Shown here piece after piece: positions 1 to 8,383 of a stretch of 64,000 nucleotides of DNA. Source of the stretch: Croceicoccus sp. (GTDB lineage Bacteria; Pseudomonadota; Alphaproteobacteria; Sphingomonadales; Sphingomonadaceae). Each line of letters begins with the position of its first letter. Position 1 is the first letter of the stretch. The notes under the pieces were generated by a model. That model was not told the DNA's origin. It saw nothing but the letters and a program-made list of their open reading frames with translations, and did no database searches. A program made the position numbers and the translations under genes. Location of the stretch: positions 1-64,000 of the forward strand of contig NZMY01000036.1 of NCBI GenBank assembly GCA_002694745.1. Direction: 5' to 3'.

Positions 1-2
1 GC

Positions 3-188
3 TTCTATCGCATGTGGACCTTCTATCTCGCCGGAGCCACGGCGGCTTTCGAACATGGCGGCATGTGCAATTACCAGATTCAGTATTGCCGGGATCGGCG
101 GGCTTTGCCCTTGACGCGCGGATATATGGGCGAGGAGGAAGGGATGTTGCGGGGCAGGTGGGGCAACCTTTCGGGACGGGTTTCTTAA
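3..188 (+). CDS. Cyclopropane-fatty-acyl-phospholipid synthase, C-terminal end (partial)
   Basis: The reading frame is open from the left edge to a TAA at 186-188. It encodes about 61 residues, including YLAGATAAFEHGGMCNYQIQ and LTRGYM, the well-conserved C-terminus of SAM-dependent cyclopropane fatty acid synthases, which methylenate unsaturated membrane phospholipid acyl chains. The catalytic core lies outside the window, so I cannot tell whether the gene is intact. Its coding sense ends 480 bp before the next gene, and it has no functional link to the defence genes. Confidence 0.8.
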   Translation, partial: FYRMWTFYLAGATAAFEHGGMCNYQIQYCRDRRALPLTRGYMGEEEGMLRGRWGNLSGRVS

Positions 189-660
189 GTTCCTTTGCTG
201 ACCTGACAGCAACCGTACGGGCCAGCCACGGAAGATCATGTCCAGATGCTACTGCTCATGGTGCAGTTCTACTTTCGCGCGAAGGAGTTGCATCATCCAA
301 TCTGGTCGAACGCAAGGCGCATATCATCAAGGCGACAGCTTCATGCGTGTCTTTCACGTGATTTTCCGCATCATCGAGAGAAACCACCATATCGAGCAGG
401 ACGTTTTCGTCGCAGCTTGCTTGACCGTCTTTGCCGACATACCGGTGTCTGACGGTCCTGATCGATCGGATCAGTGACCGGCTGCACCGGGTCCAGATCC
501 ATGAACCCGACGTATTGCTCGACGCTGTAGAAAGCCTCGCTGAGATCGGGGCGAGTCTACGATGCTCGCGTGACATACGGATGCGCGCCTTGCGGCGTTA
601 CCTTCGCAGATGCAAGGAGCGCGTTCCGCAATTGGTCAGTCGGCTATCGGGATAGGTTTT
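189..660. other. Stretch with no supportable gene
   Basis: About 470 bp separate the CFA synthase end from the MBL/rhodanese gene. Several short overlapping frames are open on both strands, but none has a recognisable domain or a convincing ribosome binding site. The mosaic of short frames suggests decayed DNA; I see no structure in it. Confidence 0.5.
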
Positions 661-666
661 AGCAAT

Positions 667-2019
667 TCAATTCTGCGCTGCTTTCCACGCGCCCATCGAA
701 CCCAGGTACACATCCACATTGTCAAAGCCGTGGGCGTCGAGCCAGCCTGCCGCCACTGTCGCCCGCATTCCGCTCGCGCACATGAGGGTGTAGCTGCGGG
801 CCGGGTCCAGATCCTGCCAGCGCTTAGACAGTTCGCCGACATAAATATGCTCCGAGCCGTCGATCGCGGCTGCCGCCCGTTCATCGGCATCACGCACATC
901 GAGCAGTGTCCATTCGTTGTGTTCGCCGGTCAGCCGCCGTTCGACTGTTTCGGTATCCACCATCGGAATCGATCGCATCTTCTTGCCCGCCGCCGCCGCG
1001 GGCACCACGCCTACGTAACCACCCAGAACGTTGTCCAGTGCAATGCGGACCAGGTGTTCCATGGCAGTATTCAGCTGGCCCTGCGACGAGGCGATCAGGG
1101 CGACACTCTCCCCTTCGCCGATAAACCACCCCGCAAAGGCGGGGATCATCCCAACCGGGAGATTGATACTGCCGGGCAGATGGCCCGACGCATAGGCGAG
1201 CGGCTCGCGGATATCGACGAGGTGGTCCGCGCCGCATTCGCCTAGCTCCTGTAGCGACATCGGTTTCGGCTCAATGACCCGCGGAGCGGGACTCCCGCCC
1301 TCCAGGTTCAGCCGCTCCATCAACCTGAAATAGGGAGGCTGATAATGGTTCTCTCCCACCTTGAAGTCGATAAAGGCTTCGCGGTCCTCGATCTGCAGCC
1401 GCGGATTGTTGTGCCGCTCGTGGCCCACGCTTGAGAACTCGCGGTCGGCCATGCCCGACCCGCAAACAGAACCGGCGCCGTGGGCCGGATAAATGATGGC
1501 CTGATCGCCCAGGTCGCAGATCTTGCGCAGGGAATCATAGAGCAGGCCTGCGACCTCGCGTTTGCGGTCGGGATAGAAGTCGGTGCGTCCGACGTCGCCG
1601 ACGAACAAGACGTCGCCGGTAAACACGGCAACGGCTTTCTCCGGATATTCGGTGTCGAACAATGCGTAGGCGAGATGATCGAATGTATGGCCCGGCGTCT
1701 CCAATACGCGGAATTCGAGCTGGCCGACGCGATAGCTGTCGCCCTCGCACGTCGTTTGCGCATAGACGACTTCGCCATCGGCGTTCGGGCCGTGCAGCAC
1801 CTTTGCCCCGGTCATGTCGGCCAGGACCGCTGCGCCGGAAACGAGGTCCTCATTACGATGCGTCTCGAAAATATGCGTGATCGCCAAGCCTTCGGCGCGG
1901 GCCTTCTCGATATAGATGTCGCAATCGCGGCGCGGATCGATCACTGCCGCCTGCCCGCCGGACCCGACGAGATAGGACAGATGGGATAGGCCGGGTGTCT
2001 TGATTTTTTCGAGAAGCAT
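667..2019 (-). CDS. MBL-fold / double rhodanese protein (persulfide dioxygenase-like)
   Basis: A 450-residue protein with an N-terminal metallo-beta-lactamase domain and two C-terminal rhodanese domains. Relatives oxidise glutathione persulfide or move sulfane sulfur during sulfide detoxification. Visible metal-site elements are THRNED near residues 52-57, TPGHTFDH near 109-115, the FTGD aspartate near 136 and AHG near 179. The first metal motif is HRNED rather than the usual HxHxD. Rhodanese 2 carries the catalytic cysteine in LMCASGMR (about residue 414); rhodanese 1 has no cysteine at the equivalent site and is probably inactive. I chose the ATG at 2019 because it gives the family N-terminus and has AGAAGGAAA upstream; the longer frame to 2148 runs into the IS end. 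The IS3 element lies only 104 bp upstream, so the native promoter may have been lost. Confidence 0.8.
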   Translation of the reverse strand: MLLEKIKTPGLSHLSYLVGSGGQAAVIDPRRDCDIYIEKARAEGLAITHIFETHRNEDLVSGAAVLADMTGAKVLHGPNADGEVVYAQTTCEGDSYRVGQLEFRVLETPGHTFDHLAYALFDTEYPEKAVAVFTGDVLFVGDVGRTDFYPDRKREVAGLLYDSLRKICDLGDQAIIYPAHGAGSVCGSGMADREFSSVGHERHNNPRLQIEDREAFIDFKVGENHYQPPYFRLMERLNLEGGSPAPRVIEPKPMSLQELGECGADHLVDIREPLAYASGHLPGSINLPVGMIPAFAGWFIGEGESVALIASSQGQLNTAMEHLVRIALDNVLGGYVGVVPAAAAGKKMRSIPMVDTETVERRLTGEHNEWTLLDVRDADERAAAAIDGSEHIYVGELSKRWQDLDPARSYTLMCASGMRATVAAGWLDAHGFDNVDVYLGSMGAWKAAQN

Positions 2020-2123
2020 GATGAGTTTCCTTCTGGTCGGTTTACGAGGGGATGCGGTCAGGCCGAAAGCAGGCCTCCGAGCAAAACGGTTGGCAACCGT
2101 AAAGGATTGCGAGTTCACAGGAG

Positions 2124-2149
2124 TGTCCCCCGTCAGCGCCTGTGGCACA
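2124..2149 (+). repeat. IS3 left terminal inverted repeat
   Basis: Starts TGTCC, then CGTCAG and TGGCACA. It pairs with the reverse complement of 3609-3634 at about 20 of 26 positions. It defines the left boundary of the element 85 bp before orfA. Confidence 0.7.
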
Positions 2150-2208
2150 GATTTGAGGTTGTGATTTAAGGAGGATTTGGGCTTCGTCGTAGTGACGAAG
2201 GAACGAAG

Positions 2209-2583
2209 ATGAAGCCCAAATCCTCAAGGTCTAAATCGCCTGCTGAGCAGGTCGTAAAGGATATCCGCCGCAAGACCCGGCGGCATTTCTCTGCCGAGGA
2301 CAAGATCAGGATCGTCCTTGATGGCCTGCGCGGCGATGACTCCATTGCCGAACTGTGCCGCCGCGAAGGGATTGCGCAAAGCCTGTATTACACCTGGTCC
2401 AAGGAGTTCATGGAAGCCGGCAAGCGCCGCTTGGCTGGTGACACTGCGCGTGCTGCGACCACGGACGAGGTGAAGGGTCTGCGCCGTGAAGCGCGCGATC
2501 TGAAGGAGTGCGTGGCCGACCTCACCCTGGAGAACCGCTTGCTCAAAAAAAGCATGATCGCGGATGGGGGAGACGACGAATGA
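2209..2583 (+). CDS. IS3-family transposase OrfA (HTH protein)
   Basis: A 124-residue basic protein. An HTH_Tnp_1-type helix-turn-helix occupies about residues 25-70 (FSAEDKIRIVLDGLRG, IAELCRREGI, SLYYTWSKEF), followed by a leucine-zipper-like helix (LKECVADLTLENRLLKKS). OrfA proteins bind the IS ends and oligomerise. The stop overlaps the OrfB start as ATGA (2580-2583). An A7 run at 2546-2552 lies just before the end, where a -1 slip would produce an OrfAB fusion, the usual active transposase in this family. Both expression routes are inferred from sequence. Confidence 0.9.
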   Translation: MKPKSSRSKSPAEQVVKDIRRKTRRHFSAEDKIRIVLDGLRGDDSIAELCRREGIAQSLYYTWSKEFMEAGKRRLAGDTARAATTDEVKGLRREARDLKECVADLTLENRLLKKSMIADGGDDE

Positions 2584-3560
2584 GGTATCCCGCATCCGAG
2601 AAGCTGGAGATCATCAGGATCGTCGAGCAGTCGCACCTGCCCGCCAAGCGTACGCTGGACCAGCTCGGCGTGGCACGGCGGACCTTCTATCGCTGGTATG
2701 ACCGCTACCTCGAAGGTGGGCCGGAGGCGCTCCAGGACCGTCCTTCAGCGCCGAGCCGGGTGTGGAACCGTATTGGGCCCGAGGTGCAGGACCAGATCGT
2801 CGAGATGGCTCTGGAGCAGACCGATCTATCCCCGCGCGAGCTGGCAGTGCGCTTCACGGACGAGAAGCGCTACTTCGTGTCGGAAGCCACGGTCTATCGC
2901 CTCCTGAAGGCCCACGATCTGATCACCAGCCCGGCCTACACAGTGATCAAGGCCGCCGAGGCGTTCCACACACAGACCACCCGTCCCAACGAGATGTGGC
3001 AGACCGACTTTACCTACTTCAAGATTATCGGATGGGGCTGGGTCTATCTATCGACCGTGCTCGACGATTACTCACGCTACATCATCGCCTGGAAGCTCTG
3101 CACCACCATGCGGGCCGAGGACGTCACTGACACGCTCGATATGGCGCTGGCAGCCTCAGGCTGCGACCACGTCAACGTGCTGCACAGGCCCCGCCTGCTC
3201 AGCGACAATGGCCCCAGCTACATCGCAGGCGAGTTGGCCGAATACATCGAGGCCAAGAAAATGGATCACGTGCGCGGTGCGCCCTTCCATCCGCAAACCC
3301 AAGGCAAGATCGAGCGCTGGCACCAGACCTTGAAGAACCGCGTGCTGCTGGAAAACTACTTCCTGCCCGGCGATCTCCAACAGCAGATCGAGGCCTTCGT
3401 CGAGCATTACAACCACAAGCGCTACCACGAGAGCCTCGACAACGTCACACCCGCCGATGCCTACTTCGGCAGGGCACCAGCAATCATCAAGCGAAGAGAA
3501 AGGATCAAGCGAAAGACACTCGAACATCGGCGCTTGCAACACCGCAAGCTCGCCGCCTAA
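2580..3560 (+). CDS. IS3-family transposase OrfB (DDE integrase core)
   Basis: A 326-residue protein: an N-terminal HTH (KRTLDQLGVARRTFYRWYDR) followed by an rve integrase core. The catalytic triad is visible: D in WQTDFTYFK, D in LLSDNGPS and E in KIERWH, 35 residues after the second aspartate as in DD(35)E transposases. The C-terminus (YNHKRYHESLDNVTPADAYF) is typical. I chose the ATG at 2580, which overlaps the orfA stop; the frame is open further upstream to about 2508, as needed for a -1 frameshift fusion. No disabling change is seen, so the element may be mobile. Confidence 0.9.
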   Translation: MRYPASEKLEIIRIVEQSHLPAKRTLDQLGVARRTFYRWYDRYLEGGPEALQDRPSAPSRVWNRIGPEVQDQIVEMALEQTDLSPRELAVRFTDEKRYFVSEATVYRLLKAHDLITSPAYTVIKAAEAFHTQTTRPNEMWQTDFTYFKIIGWGWVYLSTVLDDYSRYIIAWKLCTTMRAEDVTDTLDMALAASGCDHVNVLHRPRLLSDNGPSYIAGELAEYIEAKKMDHVRGAPFHPQTQGKIERWHQTLKNRVLLENYFLPGDLQQQIEAFVEHYNHKRYHESLDNVTPADAYFGRAPAIIKRRERIKRKTLEHRRLQHRKLAA

Positions 3561-3608
3561 ACATCAAACCTAGACGAGGCCCACACTCCGCTGATCTACG
3601 CCGCGAGT

Positions 3609-3634
3609 TGTGCCAAATGTTCTGACGACGGACA
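3609..3634 (-). repeat. IS3 right terminal inverted repeat
   Basis: Read on the minus strand it begins TGTCCGTCGTCAG and contains TTGGCACA, matching the left end. ISNCY-derived coding sequence resumes immediately beyond 3634. Confidence 0.7.
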
Positions 3635-4219
3635 ATAGCTGCGCGTCGCACGCATGTACGAAAAAGTGCTCTCGCTCTCGACCATCTCGAGATGCATCAG
3701 TTCGCTGGTTGCGTCATCGATATAGACCAGCAGCGTGCATTGCGGACCGCGATCCTCGAACCACCAGTGCTTCGATCCATCCACCTGGATCAGCTCGCCG
3801 CGGCAGTCGCGGCGGTAACGGGGCTGATATGGGCGAGGGCGACGGGCCGCGCGATCCTTCCAGAGGCCGGCTCCAATCATAAATTGCCGCAACGTCTCGC
3901 ATGAAATCGTGATGCCGTGCCGTTCCATCAGGTACTCACGCGCAAGTGTGGGCCCGAAATCGGGATAATGCTCACGAACAATGGCAATCACCTGCTCGCG
4001 AAAAGCCTCGCTGTATCGCCGATTGCTCGGGCGACCGCGCTTGCGTGACACGAGGCCCGCAGCACCGTCAGCTCGCATGCGTTCGAGTAATCGAAAGATT
4101 TGCCGGCGCTTCAATCCAAGCAAAGCTGCGGCATCCGCAACACGCAGTTCGCCGCGCTCAATGCGCATCAGCGTATCAAAGCGCGCAAGTTCGCCGTCGC
4201 TCATTGCAAGCACCGCCAT
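3635..4219 (-). pseudogene. Truncated ISNCY/IS1202-like transposase
   Basis: An N-terminal remnant of about 195 residues. It has a helix-turn-helix with RRQIFRLLERMRADGAAGL, then RKRGRPSNRRY, a second DNA-binding region (YPDFGPTLAREYLMERHGI) and the start of the DDE core: D in IQVDGSKHWWFEDRG and D in LLVYIDDATS. ISNCY transposases run well past 400 residues. Here homology stops at ESTFSYMRATR, exactly where the IS3 right end begins, and the last residues before the TAG are read from IS3 DNA. The glutamate of the triad and the whole C-terminus are missing, so it should be inactive. The outer end of this element is probably marked by the repeats at 4281-4320. Confidence 0.8.
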
Positions 4220-4280
4220 CTAGTGTTCTCCCATCCGCTGAGAGAACCATGCCACCCGCTAATCCATACGCCACACCGAA

Positions 4281-4320
4281 GGGTGTCATTTCTATCTAGC
4301 GTAGGGGTGTCATTTCTACT
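4281..4320. repeat. Tandem terminal repeats of the ISNCY remnant
   Basis: GGGTGTCATTTCTA occurs at 4281 and again at 4305, a 24-bp spacing, just upstream of the transposase start. Repeated transposase-binding sites of this kind sit at ISNCY/IS1202-like ends. The match and spacing are directly visible; the role is inferred. Confidence 0.6.
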
Positions 4321-4370
4321 TGGGGCCTACAATCCACTAGAACGATAATATATCTTATGTAAAATCTAGA

Positions 4371-5096
4371 TCAGCTTTCCGGAGCCAAAAGCGCCTCTGC
4401 AAGCCGATCCAATTCAACTTTGGTATCCCTCCAACCTCGCATATGCCGATCAAGCAAATGGTAAAAATGCTTGCTGTGATTGTGCTCTATCAAATGACAG
4501 AGCTCGTGAAGAATGACGTATTCGATACAGTGGCGAGGCGCCCGGATAAGCGCGGGATTTAAGATAACAGTCCCCTCTGGCGAGCAACTTCCCCATTGCG
4601 TCTTCATGCGCATGAATTTCAGAGGGGGAGCCGTGTTGATCCAGGGTAGCCGGTCTGCAACTTTCAAAAACTTGGCGGTCAGATATTCCGAAGCCCGCCT
4701 GTCATACCAGGCAAGGAGTCTGCGCTTAACCGCAGCTCTGTCGGCAACAGGCAAGCTCACCTCGAGCTTGCCTCGCAAGAGTTTGACCCCCGAGTGACGC
4801 TTACTCGCTTCCTTCACTAGGAGCTTATGCCGCTTCCCGAGGTAAAAGTGTGTTTCGCCGCTCACATACTCACGCGGCAACGCCTCACGTCGCGCAGCAA
4901 TGGCAGCATTCCTATGTTGAAAAATCCACCTCGCCCGGCGTTGTGCGGCGTCCCTTATTTGCGCAGTTTCCTTATCCAAGGGAGCTTCAATTTCGACATC
5001 ACCGTTCGGGTAAACGTGAATACGCACACGGCCTTTGACGGCAGCCGAATGGCGCACGGTGCAAGAGACCACTTGATCACCGTATCGAACAATCAT
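4371..5096 (-). CDS. YgjP-like (DUF45) metallopeptidase
   Basis: A 241-residue protein with the zincin motif HELCHLIEHNHSKHF near residues 195-209 (HExxH plus a downstream histidine) and the preceding RMKTQWGSCS block typical of YgjP/DUF45 metal-dependent hydrolases. Its ATG overlaps the hsdR stop (ATGA), making it the last gene of the restriction operon. Members of this family are often encoded directly after type I hsdR. The role there is not established; a protease that processes or restrains HsdR is a guess. No signal peptide or membrane segment, so cytoplasmic. Confidence 0.85.
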   Translation of the reverse strand: MIVRYGDQVVSCTVRHSAAVKGRVRIHVYPNGDVEIEAPLDKETAQIRDAAQRRARWIFQHRNAAIAARREALPREYVSGETHFYLGKRHKLLVKEASKRHSGVKLLRGKLEVSLPVADRAAVKRRLLAWYDRRASEYLTAKFLKVADRLPWINTAPPLKFMRMKTQWGSCSPEGTVILNPALIRAPRHCIEYVILHELCHLIEHNHSKHFYHLLDRHMRGWRDTKVELDRLAEALLAPES

Positions 5097-8000
5097 GTCT
5101 TCGCACCGCCAGCACGAGAAAGGCCAACGCGGGTTACCTCGACAACCTTCTCGGTAATAACCTTTGCCTTGTCCAAGCCGGTCAGGCCGAACAGGCGCGG
5201 CAACAAAGCTTTTCGGATAGCCGCTTCAATGTTTGCCGGGTTCAACGAGTTTTCTGCAATGGCACTTTCGACGGACTTCTCCATGTCCAGCGCTGCCTGG
5301 ATGAATTCTTCTTGCTCATCCCCCTTTGCGAGCTCGTCCCCTATCTCCAACCGGATAATCCCGAAATAGGCGCTCGCATGGCGGTGACCTGCGAGGCGTT
5401 TAGGCAGGTCATCGATGGACTTGGAGGCGAGCTTTTCCTCCAAATCCTTGAACAGGATGTATTGCTTGTAAGGGTGGTCGAAAAGCGCGGATGCTTCTGC
5501 AATGGCCCGCTTAAGAAGGTCGGAAAAGAACAGCTGCGCATAGGGATCATCGGCCAGCTCCTGCTCGATAGTCTTGCGGACTCTGGATCGGATGATGTCA
5601 GTTTCGTTGCGTGTTTTTTCAGGGGACCAGGTTTCGGCAGCCTGCTGATTTCCAAACTCGTTGACGACCAGGACGCCGTCCACATTCTCCACGTCCTCAC
5701 CTACAACATAGCGATCGACCAGTCTCCTGATCTGATCTTCGTAGGCGCTGTAATCGACGGTTTCCTGTGCGTCCTGCTTCACGATCTTGCGCAGGTTAGT
5801 GAAGAACTTGACGTCTCGTTTGTATTCCGCAATCTGCCCTTCGGTGATTGATGTGTCTTCGAAGAACGAACGCGATCCCAGAGCAATCTTCAGGCACATG
5901 CCGTAGGCTGTCAGAGCCTCGTAAAAATCCTCCCTGATCTTCTGGTTCAGGTCGATCGGTATTCCATCCTCGCTCTCGCGTGTTTGCGGAACCAAAAGCT
6001 GCCGATACTGCTCGATATCGGCCCTGTTCTTGACCGGCTTGAAGATTGCCCATAGGTCGGCGTGGAGGCCTGGCAATCGCTTATATTCAGTGCTGACATC
6101 GGCATAGAGTTCGTCAATGTCGTCGAGATCGAAGCCGCCTTGTGTGCGTTCGGCGAGGTCCTGATATTCCGTGAGCGCGGTATCCAGCGCCTTCAGAATG
6201 CCTCGATAGTCGATGAGCAAACCATACTTCTTCTGCTCATGCAGCCGGTTCACGCGAGCAATGGCCTGGATCAGATTGTGCTGTTCAAGTTTCTTGTCGA
6301 TGTAGAGAACGGCGTTCCGCGGTTCATCAAATCCGGTGAGCAACTTGTCGACCACGATCAGGATGTCGGGTCGGCCCTCGGTCGAAAAATCCTCGATCAC
6401 CTGGCGCTCGTAATCCTCGGCGTCGCCTTGGACGTTCTCCTTCCACCATTGCAGCACTTCGGGCAAATCTGCCTCATCCACCTCAGAATGGCCTTCGCGA
6501 GTATCGGGAGGTGAAATGACGATGGCGCTGCTGACCAGTCCGGTTGCATCCAAGGCCTTCTTGTAGCGGATGGCTGAGCGCTTGGAATCGGTCGCCAGTT
6601 GACCTTTCAGTCCGAGGTCGAGATCCTTGAAGTTGTCCTTGAAGTGGGTCGCGATGTCGACTGCGATCAGATTGATCCGATCGCCAGAGCCATAGACCGC
6701 GCCCTTGGTTCCAAACTTCTTTTTGAGATCGCCCTTCTGCTCGTCGGAAAGGCCAGCGGTGACCTTCTCGAACCAGTTGTCGATTGCGCGCTCGTTCACG
6801 TCGAGGACCGGCTTGCGTTCCTCGTAGAGCAACGGCGTAACCGTGCCGTCCGACACGGCATCCTTCATCGTGTAGGCGTGAACAATGCGCCCGAACTTGT
6901 TAGCAGTCTTGTCGTCCTTCAGCAGCGGAGTGCCGGTGAACGCGACATAGGCGGCGTTTGGCAGCGCTTTGCGCATCCGCTCGTGGTTCTCGCCGCCCTG
7001 GCTACGGTGGCCTTCGTCGACCAGCACGATCATGTCCGCGCTGTCGTTGCGGCATTCAGCGTGTCGCGCTGCGCTGCCGAATTTGTTGATGATCGTGAAG
7101 ATGATCCGCTCGGTGCCCTTGCCGATGCACTTGGCCAGATCGCGGCCCGATTGCGCCTTGGCCTTGCCCGCATCTTTTGAGCCGATGTCCGAGCCGAAAG
7201 CGCCGCCCGTCAGGAAGTTGCCTGCCAGTTGTTTCTCCAGGTCGCGCCGGTCGGTCACAACGACCAGGCGGCACGCCTTTAGCTTCTCGTGCAGCAGCAG
7301 CGCCTTGCACAGCATCACCATCGTGAAGCTCTTGCCCGAACCGGTGGTGTGCCAGATCACCCCGCCTTCGCGCGCGCCATCGGGTTTGATCCGGCTGATC
7401 CGGTCGAGCAGCGCGCGGATGCCGAAGAATTGCTGATGGCGGGCGACGATCTTGTCCACCTTGCGGTCGAACAGGACGTATGAGCGCACGAATTCCAGCA
7501 GGCGCTCAGGAGTGCAAAGGCCGATCAGCAGGCGGTCCTGCGCCGTCACGGCCTGCTCGTCGCTCCACAGGTGCTGGAAATGATCACGCACTTCGCGGAC
7601 ATGGTTCTTCAGGATCGCCGCGCGCGGGTCGGTGTCCTTTGCGGCGTTCTTGATCTGGCGGAAATGTTCCTCCGAAAACTCTTCCTCGCGCCACTGCGCC
7701 CAGAATTTTCGCGGGGTTTTGGTGGTGCCATAGCGGCCATCGGTCATCCCGATCGACATTAGCAGATGGGCATAGGCGAACAGGTGCGGGATTTCCTCCT
7801 GCCCCTGGTTGCGGATCGTCTGGCTGATGCCTTCATCCACCATCGACTTGTTGGGATTGCCGCTGTCGGGCCGCTTGGCCTCGATTACTAGAAGCGGGAT
7901 GCCGTTGACGAAGCCGACGATATCGGGCCGCCGCGTGTGGGTGCCTGGCACGGCAAGCACTTCCATCTCCTCGCTGGCGACGAAGCTGTTCGCCAGCGGG

Positions 8001-8374
8001 TGCGCCCAATCGATGATCGGCACGGTAACGCTGTGCTTCTTGCCGTCGACGAATTCGGTGACGGTGATGCCCAGCGTGATGGCGTTGTAGAGCTTCTCGT
8101 TGGCGGTGATCAGCCCTTCATTAAGCACGGGCGAAGTCAGCTCGCGGACGATCTGGTCGATCGCATTGGTCGAAAGCGGATAGGTCCGCCCCTTGTATTC
8201 GAAAGTCCGCTGCCGCAGCTGCTCGACCAGCACAGCGCGCAGCACCACGCCCTGATTGCCGCCGCGCGCGGCGAGACAATCCTCTGGCGAGAGATAATCC
8301 CATCCCAGCGAAACCAGCGTGGCGAGGGCCGGGATATGGGAGCTGTAAAGCTCGGCGGTGTTGGGTGTCACCAC
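5093..8374 (-). CDS. hsdR: Type I restriction endonuclease, motor/nuclease subunit HsdR
   Basis: A full-length 1093-residue HsdR. The PD-(D/E)XK nuclease is at the N-terminus (D in HTRRPDIVGFV, then VIEAKRP near residue 163). The SF2 translocase follows: Walker A TTGSGKSFTM near 343, motif II VDEGHRSQGG, motif III AFTGTPLL, and LLTGFDEPRNAVLYIDK with QAIARVNRLH (motifs V-VI). The C-terminus is long and helical. HsdR translocates DNA and cuts unmodified invading DNA in complex with HsdM2S. The start is GTG at 8374, nine bp after the kwaB stop. It is separated from hsdS by the kwaA-kwaB pair, unlike the usual contiguous hsd order. Confidence 0.95.
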   Translation of the reverse strand: MVTPNTAELYSSHIPALATLVSLGWDYLSPEDCLAARGGNQGVVLRAVLVEQLRQRTFEYKGRTYPLSTNAIDQIVRELTSPVLNEGLITANEKLYNAITLGITVTEFVDGKKHSVTVPIIDWAHPLANSFVASEEMEVLAVPGTHTRRPDIVGFVNGIPLLVIEAKRPDSGNPNKSMVDEGISQTIRNQGQEEIPHLFAYAHLLMSIGMTDGRYGTTKTPRKFWAQWREEEFSEEHFRQIKNAAKDTDPRAAILKNHVREVRDHFQHLWSDEQAVTAQDRLLIGLCTPERLLEFVRSYVLFDRKVDKIVARHQQFFGIRALLDRISRIKPDGAREGGVIWHTTGSGKSFTMVMLCKALLLHEKLKACRLVVVTDRRDLEKQLAGNFLTGGAFGSDIGSKDAGKAKAQSGRDLAKCIGKGTERIIFTIINKFGSAARHAECRNDSADMIVLVDEGHRSQGGENHERMRKALPNAAYVAFTGTPLLKDDKTANKFGRIVHAYTMKDAVSDGTVTPLLYEERKPVLDVNERAIDNWFEKVTAGLSDEQKGDLKKKFGTKGAVYGSGDRINLIAVDIATHFKDNFKDLDLGLKGQLATDSKRSAIRYKKALDATGLVSSAIVISPPDTREGHSEVDEADLPEVLQWWKENVQGDAEDYERQVIEDFSTEGRPDILIVVDKLLTGFDEPRNAVLYIDKKLEQHNLIQAIARVNRLHEQKKYGLLIDYRGILKALDTALTEYQDLAERTQGGFDLDDIDELYADVSTEYKRLPGLHADLWAIFKPVKNRADIEQYRQLLVPQTRESEDGIPIDLNQKIREDFYEALTAYGMCLKIALGSRSFFEDTSITEGQIAEYKRDVKFFTNLRKIVKQDAQETVDYSAYEDQIRRLVDRYVVGEDVENVDGVLVVNEFGNQQAAETWSPEKTRNETDIIRSRVRKTIEQELADDPYAQLFFSDLLKRAIAEASALFDHPYKQYILFKDLEEKLASKSIDDLPKRLAGHRHASAYFGIIRLEIGDELAKGDEQEEFIQAALDMEKSVESAIAENSLNPANIEAAIRKALLPRLFGLTGLDKAKVITEKVVEVTRVGLSRAGGAKT

Positions 8375-8383
8375 GATAACCGC

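Larger units (their letters stand above)
2124..3634 (+). mobile_element. IS3-family insertion sequence, 1511 bp, apparently intact
   Basis: Two overlapping transposase frames (orfA, orfB) lie between imperfect terminal inverted repeats beginning TGTCC: left 2124-2149, right 3609-3634, with about 20 of 26 positions matching. The outer bases TG...CA suit the IS3 family. The immediate flanks differ (left ...CAGGAG, right ATAGCT...), so no target-site duplication is visible. The right end abuts a truncated ISNCY transposase, which points to IS-associated deletion or rearrangement rather than simple insertion. Confidence 0.8.

Noticed and set aside
256-576. 106-residue minus-strand ORF left of the MBL gene
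   Set aside because: No domain, no ribosome binding site, and it overlaps other equally open frames in a decayed region.
1480-1989. 169-residue ORF antisense to the MBL gene
   Set aside because: Codon mirror of a well-supported gene in GC-rich DNA; no recognisable protein features.
2141-3585. Alternative IS3 boundaries beginning TGTGG
   Set aside because: Only about 13 of 24 positions match; the TGTCC ends at 2124 and 3634 match much better and agree with the ISNCY breakpoint.
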